From Cinnamomum chago (Eukaryota; Streptophyta; Magnoliopsida; Laurales; Lauraceae), in NCBI GenBank assembly GCA_038049695.1, contig CP142456.1, positions 74,981,422-75,045,421 on the forward strand: a stretch of DNA of 64,000 nucleotides, in the 5' to 3' direction. The translations under genes were made by a program, and so were the position numbers. Positions 34,801 to 44,437 of the stretch are shown piece after piece. Under the pieces are notes generated by a model, which was not told the DNA's origin, did no database searches, and saw only the letters and a program-made list of their open reading frames with translations. Positions within the stretch are counted from its first letter, which is position 1. Each line of letters opens with the position of its first letter.

Positions 34801-37203
34801 ATAATTATATGCAGCATTTCGAGCAAATAGCATGATTTATCATTTGTATTATTATTCGCCATATTGTAATCTTTTCATCCACCTGCCAGACCGTCGTGTC
34901 TGACCCACTACTTTTGGTACTCAGGTTCAGATTTATTCGCCCCGAGTTGAGTGTTTTGTTGGCTTTGGAGCCATGCCTTGCAGGTTGTTTTGTCGGCTAT
35001 GTCATGTAGACATTGAGTCTGACATCGGAGCTACGTCACATTTGGGTAGTAGTTTATAGCTTATTGTTGTATGGCTTTTATTAGCCTTTTTCTTGGGATT
35101 CTTAATTAATGTACATTGATAATTGTAACTTGAACATATTCGGGAATGTAATATCCTGTTACTGTCAGCTCTGTAATTTATTGTGATGGTTACTCCAGTC
35201 TGATATGATTCTTGATATAATAGCTATGGGCTAAAGGTTGAGTGCGACGCGGAATCCGATGGCCACGGACTTCGGGTCGCAACGCCACAAATGCTTCCGC
35301 AAAATATTCAGAATGTGTTGTCTTCACACACGCGGATCCTGGGAGAAGTAAAATACATTTATGCTTAATCCCATCTCCCGCCCCCGAGGTTTCGGTTTGG
35401 GGCGTGACAGTATACGCGGAAATCCGGCAACCCGGGGAATTTCACTCCTATCCTAGCCGAAGCCAGTGGTTCCGTTTCGGTTGCGGGGGCTTCCGTTTCG
35501 TTGGCTGTGGTTGCGGGCATCCCGATAAGGGAGATCGAAGACTATTCCTCCGGAGCCGAGGCAGACTCCCCGATAAGGGAAATTGAAAACTATTCCTCCG
35601 AAGCCGAAGCCGAAGCCGACGAAATGGAGAGGCGCAGACCCTCGTACCAACCGCGGAACTTGGCGGAAGCCGTGCTCGGCAGAAAGGCAGCCGCACCTCG
35701 TATAACGCCGCCTCCCTCTGGTGCTCTTGTCCCTGCCAGAACTGAGGCCCGACCTCCCACAAATCCGGAGAGTGATAGGCCGAGAAAAAGGGCAAAAGGC
35801 CAGGAGCCCGTCCAGGAGCAGCAGGAGCGATCGCGCTCCTCCTCGGCGACAAGGGAGAGGGCCACGTTGGAGGCGCCGGCCCCGGTGGCTCCCCTGGTGG
35901 AGCGGCGCTCCGAGCCCCAGGCGGCGACGTCCTCGGACGCTGAGCCGGCCGCGTTCAGGCCGGACATGGAGCTGCGAAGGGGGAGGCCCCTGAATGTTGA
36001 GGACAGGCTGGTGGGGAGCCCGGCTGTCATCGCGGCGCTCAGCCGAGCCTGTGCACTCCCCAAAGACATGGAGAGGCACAGATCGGAAGACTCCCCACAG
36101 CTGCTCATGAGGACCATGCAGCACTCTCTCGCGGTGAGTTCCGAACTTCTTTAGTCATTGGTGTTCCTTACTTCTGATTTCGTACTAAGTCGTTTATTCC
36201 CTTGCAGGCTGTCCAAAGGCTCCAGGTCGTCGCGGAGAGAATGATGGAAGAGGACGGTCGGCGGACTCGCCTGGCAAAGGAAAAGAAGAAAGCCGAAACC
36301 GAACTGCGGGCGACAAAGGAGGAGCTGAAGGCGGAGGCGGCCAAGAAGCAGAGCTCAACGCGCAGTCCGATCTGATGTCAAGCGAGCTCTGCAAGGTGAA
36401 GTCCGAGAGCTTCGAGTGGCAGGGGAAGTTCCAGGCAGAGGGGAAAAGGTCGGCGGGGCTCTTGGCCGAGCTTGAACAGGAAAGGAAGGAGAAAGAGGAA
36501 CTCCGAGCGTCCCGGCAGGCCGAGATCGACGCCGCCTTCCTAGACGGAACTGAGGACGCTGGGCAAAATTATCTTGATCAAATCGACGCGCTCAGTCCGA
36601 AGCTGTTCCGACTCGGCTGTGAGGCTGTGCTCAAGAAGATGGGCGTCCCTGAGGATGACCGGATTTATCAAGACCTCCCCGAGTTCGGAGCTGCCTCCCT
36701 AGCTGAAGCCCCAGCCGAGATCCCTGCCACTCCGGCCGAAGCCCCTGCTGAGCCGATGCCCGCCCCCTCTGGAGCCGCTCCTCCAGCCGAGGCCGCTGTG
36801 GTCGTTATCGAAGACACAGAAGCGGGGCCGTCGGCCTGACTTCCATTTTTCTTGTCTTGTTATACAAAATGTAATCCTTGTTTCGAATTGTTTTGATCGG
36901 AAATCGTGATGAATGGAAAATGTAAGCTTCAATGTACATACCATATTATCAATGAATTTCGGACATTTTTTCCCGTACTTGTCTCCTCTGCGTTCCGCTG
37001 TGCTATGTTTGGCTTTGATTCGCTTTCATTTGTTTGCGCTTTCCGTGAGTGTTGTGAACTTGGATGTGAGTTCGGACTAGAGTAGACCGACCAGATTAGG
37101 GTTCCTTGCGTACGCTCTGACCCCTTGGAGGCCTCATTTATTTCGGCGAAAACAAAGAATCGCATCAGACCTAAGGCAGCGATAAGACTGGGTGCCATTA
37201 TCG

Positions 37204-37695
37204 TCTGATGCCGTTTCGGCTGGTCTTTGTGGCTGAGTGCCAACCATAACCTTAACTAGTTCGGCTGCTCGTCTAGGTGGCTGAGTGCCAGCCTTAGACA
37301 TGGGCCGTTTCGGCAGCTCATCCAGGTGGCTGAGTGCCAACCTTAGATATGGGCCGTTTCGGCAGCTCATCTAGGTGGCTGAGTGCCAACCTTAGATATG
37401 GGCCGTTTCGGCTGCTCATCTAGGTGGCTGAGTGCCAGCCTTAGATATTTGCCGTTTCGGCTGCTCATCTAGGTGGCTGAGTGCCAGCCTTAGACATGGG
37501 CCGTTTCGGCAGCTCATCTAGGTGGCTGAGTGCCAGCCTTAGATATGGGCCGTTTCGGCAGCTCATCTAGGTGGCTGAGTGCCAACCTTAGATATGGGCC
37601 GTTTCGGCAGCTCATCTAGGTGGCTGAGTGCCAGCCTTAGATATTGGCCGTTTCGGCTGCTCATCTAGGTGGCTGAGTGCCAACCTTAGACGGTC
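37204..37695. repeat. Ten-unit 49-bp tandem array in the Tat element
   Basis: GGCTGAGTGCCA recurs at 37231, 37279, 37328, 37377, 37426, 37475, 37524, 37573, 37622 and 37671, a period of 48 then 49 bp. Units contain GCCGTTTCGGC, a short palindrome. The array lies between the end of integrase and the 3' end of the antisense gene, a region where Tat/Ogre elements often carry tandem repeats. Confidence 0.9.
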
Positions 37696-37800
37696 TTCCA
37701 TATTCGCACCATTGTCGCTGTCACATTGCCATTGATCATCAACTTGCCCCAAAACGAACGTAGCTCTATTAAATCCAGAAGCACTGTACAAACATACAGA

Positions 37801-38970
37801 CTAAAAATAGAATTTCTTGAGGTGTGACGCGTTCCATGGTCTCGGAAGAGGCCGTCCTTCCATGTCTTCGAGCCGATAAGCTGACCGTCCAGCGACGGAA
37901 GTGACTTTAAACGGACCATGCCAATTCGGCGCCAGCTTTCCTTGATTCGGATCTTTGTCCCCTGGGAGAGCCTTCTTGAGAACCAGTTCTCCTACAGAGA
38001 ACTTCCTCTCTCTGACATTCTGGTTATAGCCCTTGGCTAGCTGCTGCTGGTAAACGGCTAGCCTAACCGCAGCTGCTTCCCTTCGCTCGTCCGCTAAATC
38101 CAGCTCCCTGGCCACGTTGGTTTCGTTCTGTCCCTGGTCAAAGAGTTCGGACCTCAGCGTGGGGAGGCCGATCTCCAAAGGGATAACCGCTTCCATGCCA
38201 TAGGCGAGTGAGAAGGGGGTAGCCGAAGTGGAGCGCCTTGGGGTAGTTCTGTAAGCCCATAGGACGCTTGGAAGTTCCTCCACTCATCTCCCCTTTGCTT
38301 GGTCCAGCCGTTTCTTGAGCCCATCGAGGATCACCTTGTTGGAGATCTTAGCCTGGCCGTTACTCTGTGGGTAAGCTGGAGTGGAGTAATGGTTTCGGAT
38401 GCCGAGCTCCTGGCAGAAGGTCTTGAAAAGTTTAGAGTCGAACTGAGTTCCGTTGTCCGAAACCAGCGCTCTGGGAATGCCAAACCTTGTAACGACATTC
38501 TTGCACACAAAATTCTTGGAGTCTCGCTCTGTGATGGATGAAAGTGGCTCTGCTTCAATCCATTTGGTGAAATAATCTGTCGCCACAATAAGCCATCTCT
38601 TGTTCCCTGGGGTTCGGTGGAGCGGGCCCACTATGTCGAGCCCCCACTGGGCGAAAGGCCACGGGCTAGAGAGCGGGCTGAGATCCTGCGCGGGCTGATG
38701 GAGAGAGTGTGAGAACTTCTGGCACTTCTCGCACTTCTTCGCATATACATGTGCATCTTTCTGCATGTACGGCCACCAGTAACCCTGGCTGATGGCTCGA
38801 TAGGCTAGAGATCTTCCTCCAATATGGCTCCCGCAGATTCCTTCGTGTATCTCGAAAAGGAGGTCTTCGACCTTACTTTGATGGACGCACTGGAGGTAAG
38901 GTCCCGAGAACGATTTCCTGTAGAGCTTGACCTCGGGAGATAGCCAAAACCGAGCTGCCTTGAGTCTGAC
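37801..38970 (-). pseudogene. Integrase of the Tat element, broken
   Basis: The zinc-binding part (HEGICGSH ... CEKCQKF) and catalytic core with LDIVGP and VSDNGTQF are visible, followed by the C-terminal GPFKVTSV-type chromatin/DNA-binding tail and HLKKFYF end. A TGA at 38284-38286 interrupts the core just before VEELPSVLWAYRTT, where the family has Trp. The third catalytic residue is missing: the motif reads GQAKISN where gypsy integrases have Glu in place of Lys. This integrase should be inactive even if read through. Confidence 0.88.
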
Positions 38971-39501
38971 TCAGTGGGCCTCGCCACTGTCCTCGGGAAG
39001 CCTGTCGTCTTTAAGGTAGGTGATAATGGGGTCCATCCAGCTCGGACCGAGACCGAGGCTCAATACATCCCGAGGTGGACGGAGCTCAATGCTGGGCGCA
39101 GCTAATGATCCGACTTCGATGCTCCTCTTTCTTCCTACCTCAACAGCGCTGGCCAAGTTCGCAAGAGCATCTGCGTGAGAGTTAACTTCCCTGCCAATCT
39201 GTTTGACTTCGGCCGTGTGGAACTGAGAGAGCTGCTTCTTGGCCAGGGCCAAATACGCGGCCATCCGATCGTCGCGAGCCTGATAGTTCCCAGTCAGCTG
39301 GTTTGTCACCAACTGTGAATCACTGAAGACCACCAGCTGTTGAGCTCCGAGGATATTGGCGCTATTCAGTCCGGCTAAAAGGGCTTCATACTCAGCTTCA
39401 TTGTTTGACGCCTTGAAGTCTAGTGTCAGAGCCTGCTCAATAACCAGTCCTTCTGGCGATTGGAGAACAACTCCTGTCCCAGCTCTTCTCGAGGTGGAAG
39501 A
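38971..39501 (-). pseudogene. Second (archaeal-type) RNase H of the Tat element, broken
   Basis: NNEAEYEALLAGL, VFSDSQLVTNQ and HADALANLAS mark the extra RNase H that Tat elements carry after the original one. It is separated from reverse transcriptase by an in-frame TGA (39502-39504) at the position of Gly in the usual FVDGSS motif, and from integrase by a TGA at 38971-38973. Confidence 0.85.
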
Positions 39502-41498
39502 TCAGTCGACAAAGATTTTCCAAACTGGGGTATCGGCATGGCCTTGTGATTGTTCCGAACCCGTGGGCGCCTCATGCTCCTTGCCCCCCAGTTCGGTGCC
39601 GAGCTGGGTTGGTGCCGAACTTGAATCAAACTCGGCAAGGAAGTCTGCCAGAACCTGGGCCTTTATCGCTGTCCGTGGCTGATACTGGATCTCATACTGC
39701 CCTAGTTCGACAGCCCATCGGGAGATTCTTCCTGAAAAGTCAGCCTTCTTGAAAACAGATTTGAGTGGGTGCTCCGTAACAACCACAATAGAATGGGTTT
39801 GGAAGTAATGGGAGAGCTTTCGCGAGGCGCTAACGAGCGCCAAGGCGAGCTTCTCCAGAGGCAGATACCTGGTCTCGGCATCAATAAGGGTCTTGCTCGT
39901 ATAATATACTGGTTTTTGAACCTTGTCCTCTTCTCGGATGAGGACTGAGCTGACCGCATGATCCGAGACCGCCAAATATAAATACAGGGTCTCCCCGTGG
40001 GTCGGGGTTGATAACAATGGTGGTGAAGAAAGGTAAGCCTTAAGCTGCTGCAAGGCATGGTCACATTCCAGAGTCCATTGAAATTTAGAATTTTTTCTAA
40101 GAAGCTGAAAGAAAGGTCGGCACTTATCTGAGGATTTGCTGATGAAGCGATTCAGTGCCGCGGCCATTCCTGTAAGCTTCTGAACCTCCTTAGCCGAAGT
40201 GGGACTCTGCACTCTGAGGATAGCCGAGATCTGATCTGGATTTGCTTCTACTCCTCTGCGCGTGACCAAGCTTCCCAGGAATTTGCCAGAACCTACCCCA
40301 AAAGCGCACTTGGAGGCGTTGAGTTTGAGATTGTACTTCTTCAGGATGGCGAAGACTTCGGCTAGATCTGCCAAGTGATCCTGCGCCAGCTTGGATTTGA
40401 CCACCATATCATCGATGTAAACTTCAACGGTCCTGCCGAGCTGACCGTGGAACATCTTGGTGACGAGTCTCTGGTAGGTGGCACCCGCATTCTTCAGCCC
40501 AAACGGCATCACCTTATAGCAGTAGGTTCCCCTGGGCGTGATAAAAGCTGTCTTTTCTTCATCCGGTCCATACAGCGGAATCTGGTGATAACAGCGATAG
40601 GCATCAAGGAAGCTCATTCTGTCGTGCCCGGCCGTGGCGTCGATTAACTGGTCAATCTTTGGTAGGGGAAAGCTGTCCTTGGGACAGGCCTCGTTGAGGT
40701 CGGTAAAGTCGACGCACACCCTCCACTTGCCAGTCTTCTTTCTGACCACCACCTGATTGGCCAGCCAGGTCGGGTATTGAACCTCTCTGATAGCGCCGGC
40801 CTCAAGCAGCTTATCCACTTCCTCGACGACGGCTTCGGTCTGCGGGACCCCAGTCCTCCGTGCTTTCTGCATCACAGGTTTGTGGTTAGGGTTAACATTT
40901 AGTCTGTGACACATTACCTCAGGGTCGATGCCAGGCATCTCTTGAGGTGTCCAGGCGAAGGCCTCTTTGTTCTGCACCAGGAACTGGGCCAGTTCGGACC
41001 TCTCCGGCTCCCCGAGCTGGCTGCCGATTAGGAAGAACCGATCCGGGTCCTTCTGGTCGATCCGGATTTCGGTCAATTCCTCCACGCTCTTCCTGCCTGG
41101 ATCTCGGCCGAGCTCATCCAGCCCCTGCTCCAGGTTCTTCTCCATCTCGGCCACGTTGACCTCCTTGGGCTCTAGTTCCCCGGGTACCACTGCTGTCAAG
41201 CACTGCTTAGCTGCCTGCTGATCTCCTCTGACCATGATGATTTCAACTCGGCCGCTCTTCCCCTCCCACGGAAATTTTAGCTTCTGGTGAAGGGTGGAAG
41301 GGACTGCTTCCAGACTATGGAGCCAGGACCTGCCCACTATAGCATTGTAGGGCGAGGGCGCATCGATCACCATGAAGGTTGCCATGACAGAGGCGCCACC
41401 GGCCTCGACCCTGAATGTCACCTTCCCCTTGGGGTAAACTGGTTTGGCGCTGAAGCCGATAAGGGGAACTCGGGCCTCTTGCAGATCTTTTTCCGTCA
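39502..41498 (-). pseudogene. Protease end, reverse transcriptase and first RNase H of the Tat element
   Basis: A 639-codon frame is open from 41421 to 39502. Reverse transcriptase motifs are WRVCVDFTDLN, MPFGLKNAGATYQR and the catalytic YIDDM (about 40405-40419). The first RNase H follows with KPVYYTSKTL and TEHPLKSVF. The motif usually written AYxGYHQI is AYRCYHQI, with Cys for Gly. A single-base shift near 41499 separates this frame from the upstream protease and gag part. Confidence 0.9.
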
Positions 41499-43679
41499 GC
41501 CCATCCTTCGGAAGCTATCAAAATAGAGGACCTCGAAATAACTGCCGGGGTCGACGAGGACCTTCTTCACAGTGCAATTCTTCACGCCCTGCTTAGAGCA
41601 ATCAAACTTCAGAGTAACGATCAGGGGATCGTTGTGGGGGAGCTGCACCCCTTCCAGATCTGCATCAGTAAACCTGATCTCGGGACGCTCCCTCCGAGCC
41701 CTTTTCGGTGCTGGGCCGAGCTCGGCGGCCATGACCTGTTTGCCGTGAGCGGCCTTCCTGGCTTCGGCACGGGCTTGGTTACTCCCCCTGGGCGGGGGTG
41801 CCAAATGGATGACGTTGATGATCTTCTCAGACCCGTCGCTGTCATGACCCCTCTCGTCTCGGCGCGGGGCTCGGGTATCGGCCCTGTCTTCTCTCCTGAC
41901 AAACTCTTGCAGGTGTCCATCTTGGACAAGCTTCTCCAAATGCGACCGCAGTATTCTGCATTCTTCAGTCTTGTGGCCGCCCTCCTTGTGATAGGCACAG
42001 AACTTCGTCTGATCTCGGATGGAAGGGTCGCCTTGCATGGGCTCTGGCCAGCTGAAGTACGGCCTTGTCTTTATCCTATACATGATCTTGTGGATTGGCA
42101 TCTTGAATACCGTGTTGACAGCCCGATATGCGTCCTCGGACAGCCTGGGCCTTTTGCTCCTTGCCGAGGCGAACATCTGAGTCCTTGCCGAGCTGGCAGG
42201 TGCCCAACGCCTGTCCGACTCATCTCTTCGTCGCTCGTTTCGCCGAGGCTCATCTCTTCGAGACGGTCCCCCATCCTTCTTGGAGGGCCTCTCACCTCGG
42301 TCCTTCTGCGCGGTTCCATGGCTTTACCGAGCACGGACCTGGTCATCCTCTTGGGCGATGTACCGGTTGGCGATGGACATGAGCGCTGCTACGGAAGACA
42401 CCGGGTTCCTGGCCAGGTCTTTGCGAAGATCGCTGTCTGGCAGCACGGCATTCTGAAATGCGAAGATGGCAACTTCGTCCTTGGAATTCTCGATCTGACT
42501 GTAGACCGCCCAGAACCGTTTGGCGAACTGGGTGACGTTTTCTCCCTGCTTCATCTTCATGGCCATGATGTCTGCGTCTGTCTTCGGAAGGACTCTGTAG
42601 GCCTGGAACTTCTTCATAAAAGACTACTGGAGTTGCTGCCAACTCGAGACGGACCCCTCCGGGAGCGCACAGAACCACTTCAGGGGGATGTCGCCCAAGC
42701 TAGAGGAAAAGACTCGGCAGTTCAGATGGCCCTCGTCTCCCCAGACAGACATCCTCTGGGAGAAGTGCCTGAGGTGCGTAGCCGGGTCCGAAGTCCCGTC
42801 GTAAGTGACGAACCTCGGGACGGTAAACTTCTTTGGCAGGGGATGCTTCCTGATGTCTCGAGAAAAAGGAGACGCGCCGAGATCAACGGGGTCGTAGAAA
42901 TTATCCTTTTGGTCTCGGCCGAGACCAGCTATTTCCAAATTACGCTGGACCGTTTCCCTTATGCGCGCGTCTAACCACTCCTGATCATGATGCCTGCTTT
43001 CCGGGATGGTTTCTGACGCCTTCCTCGAGTAGCTGTGGCTAGCGCTCGAACCTTCATCTCGAGTTCGGTCACTCCTTTTCTTGTTCAGATGGTCCCTCAA
43101 GTCCTTCTCGGGGGAGTCGGGGCGCCTGCCACGGGACGTCCTCCGCTCGTGCTGTCGCAGTGAGCGCTGTTGCTGCCGTGACTGACGCTGCTGAGACTGC
43201 TGCCGAGACTGTTGCCGAAGCCCCGTTGATCCCGTAGCTCTTTCCAGCTGCTGCTGGAGCCGGAGGATCAGAGCGTCTCTCTCCTTGATGGCCTCATTCT
43301 GTGCTTTAATCGCCAGAAGGGTGGAGTCCAAGTCGTCATCAGGGTTGTAGTCTTCATCCTCAATATCCTCAACGTCCTCCACCCGGCCCTCAACGTCCTC
43401 CACCTGGCCGGGGGGACGTGATCCATCGGCCACTGGAGACTTACGCCGCTGATCTTGACCTGTCAGGAGGCCTGTCGGTTGCTGGGTGTCTCCCTTCCCG
43501 GGAGCGGACTCCAAGCGGAGGTCGCGCTCCTGGATGTTGATTCGGACGAGGCCACGCTCGACGTCATCCTCTACCACTGGTTCCTTCCCGGACCTCTTCT
43601 TAGCAGGGAGGAGGTCAGAGGACGGTCCTGTACGCCTTGCCTTGGATGTTTCTCCGCCTTTCGCAGTTCTCCTCGTCAT
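41496..43679 (-). pseudogene. Gag and protease N-terminal part of the Tat element, with two in-frame stops
   Basis: The frame starts 29 nt inside the primer-binding site. It encodes a charged N-terminal region with a Gln-rich coiled-coil-like part, then a retrotransposon gag core (FTVPRFVTYDGTSDPATHL), a CCHC-like knuckle (CAYHKEGGHKTEEC) and a protease start with VDPGS. In-frame TAG (42624-42626) and TAA (42324-42326) interrupt gag. A 446-codon ORF on the opposite strand (41634-42974) is a shadow. Confidence 0.88.
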
Positions 43680-43707
43680 GGTGATAGGGAAGATTATGAA
43701 GAATCGC

Positions 43708-43725
43708 TTCCCACAGACGGCGCCA
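43708..43725 (-). other. Primer-binding site of the Tat element
   Basis: Minus-strand TGGCGCCGTCTGTGGGAA starts 2 nt after the 5' LTR. TGGCGCC-type sites are common in Tat and Athila gypsy elements and fit a tRNA 3' end (tRNA-Asp-like, from memory). Confidence 0.75.
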
Positions 43726-43727
43726 AT

Positions 43728-44432
43728 TGTAAGTGCAAGAATAATATACTCACAAGATCAGGATGCCTCTAAGGACTTACTCAATGCATGGAGGAGATAA
43801 CAGCGACGACCTGAACCTGAAAGAGGAGAAAGACAAGAGTCAGAGGACCCTGGCTCTGGGCAGCGCAGGGCTCTCCGATGCTTAAGTCAGCAATCGATCG
43901 GAGAAGAAGAAGAAGGAGGAGTTGTCTGGAAGAGAATGCTTACCCCCCTCTTCATATGGCTCGTGCCTTATATATGGAACAGTTTTGGGTGAGTGCCAGT
44001 GGGCTTTGTGATGTGACCTGGGTCACATCAGCCCACAAAGTCATTAATGAAGGTCCATCACAACCCTCCTTACATTTAATGTGAGTCCGATCAGCCCACA
44101 CTGCATTTAATGCTAGTCACATTGGGCCTGATCTTGCCCTGATCTGGTGGTGGCTGAAGTCCCATCAGACCCCTTCCTTGGGCCTTGCCACGACAGGGCC
44201 GTGGCTGTTAGCTGCAAGCGCAATACTGCATTGCCGAGCTTGCATTGCCGAGACTGAACGGGATGTGCGGCCGAACTGAATGCTGTTTGACCGAGACCAG
44301 CATGTAGTGCCGAGACCGATATGGATCGGGTTGTAGCCGAGATTAAGGGACATGGTCCCCACGCAGTAGCATACCCGAGCACACCCTTGCCGAGATCAAG
44401 AAACTCCAGTTCAGGCAATGGGCCCCCACACA
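43728..44432 (-). repeat. 5' LTR of the Tat element (705 bp)
   Basis: Promoter LTR for minus-strand gag-pol, with a TATA-like CCATATATAAG at 43967-43977. Same length as the partner LTR at 29032-29736. GTTCT follows at 44433-44437. Confidence 0.95.
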
Positions 44433-44437
44433 GTTCT

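Larger units (their letters stand above)
31167..35409 (+). mobile_element. Nested solo LTR, 4.24 kb, probably Del/Tekay-type gypsy
   Basis: Begins TGTGAGAACCCGACCCC, ends GGGGCGTGACA, and is flanked by the 5-bp duplication GTATA (31162-31166 and 35410-35414). There is no coding region, primer site or second LTR inside, so it is a solo LTR or a very large non-coding LTR derivative. Plus orientation and Del/Tekay membership are inferred from the GGGGCGTGACA end, which I associate with elements primed by tRNA-Met. Internal features are an island of CGCTCGAGCG palindromes (32684-32832), a 45-bp tandem pair (33490-33575) and degenerate repeats of about 100 bp around AATGAATACCCGA (34040-34800). 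Confidence 0.75.
30411..36839 (+). pseudogene. Antisense gene of the Tat element (putative gypsy-type transposon domain + coiled coil), broken
   Basis: On the strand opposite gag-pol. The first part (about 30436-30937) resembles the plant 'putative gypsy type transposon' domain (Pfam Transposase_28), with RFPLLPLLRSCLQTWNLSP and later LVSGNWEF. Exons can be followed at about 30411-30937, 31023-31166, 35415-36133 and 36208-36839, with introns 30938-31022 and 36134-36207. The middle encodes a charged, Pro/Arg-rich region. The end is Lys/Glu-rich and coiled-coil-like, then an Ala/Pro-rich tail. Lesions: in-frame TAA at 30517-30519, in-frame TAG at 31061-31063, a 4.24-kb solo LTR after 31166, and a 1-base shift near 36345. 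A TATA-like TTTATATT at about 30093-30100 could be its own promoter. The function of these antisense genes is unknown. The start codon is uncertain. Confidence 0.7.
29032..44432 (-). mobile_element. Ty3/Gypsy Tat-lineage LTR retrotransposon, 15.4 kb, with a nested solo LTR
   Basis: Two 705-bp LTRs (29032-29736 and 43728-44432) start TG and end CA, and the element is flanked by the 5-bp duplication GTTCT (29027-29031 and 44433-44437). In minus orientation the order is 5' LTR, primer-binding site, gag, protease, reverse transcriptase, RNase H, a second RNase H, integrase, tandem repeats, an opposite-strand gene, polypurine tract and 3' LTR. The second RNase H and the antisense gene in the 3' part are hallmarks of the Tat clade (Ogre/Retand/Grande relatives). 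All genes are broken, so the copy is non-autonomous. The LTRs differ at only five positions by eye, which points to a recent insertion. Removing the 4.24-kb solo LTR and its duplicated target leaves about 11.2 kb. Confidence 0.93.

Noticed and set aside
37204-37695. A CRISPR-like array
   Set aside because: The repeats are contiguous 49-bp units without unique spacers, inside a plant retrotransposon.
41634-42974. A 446-codon plus-strand ORF
   Set aside because: It lies wholly opposite gag and protease of the Tat element, whose family motifs are clear on the minus strand. It is a GC-rich shadow frame.
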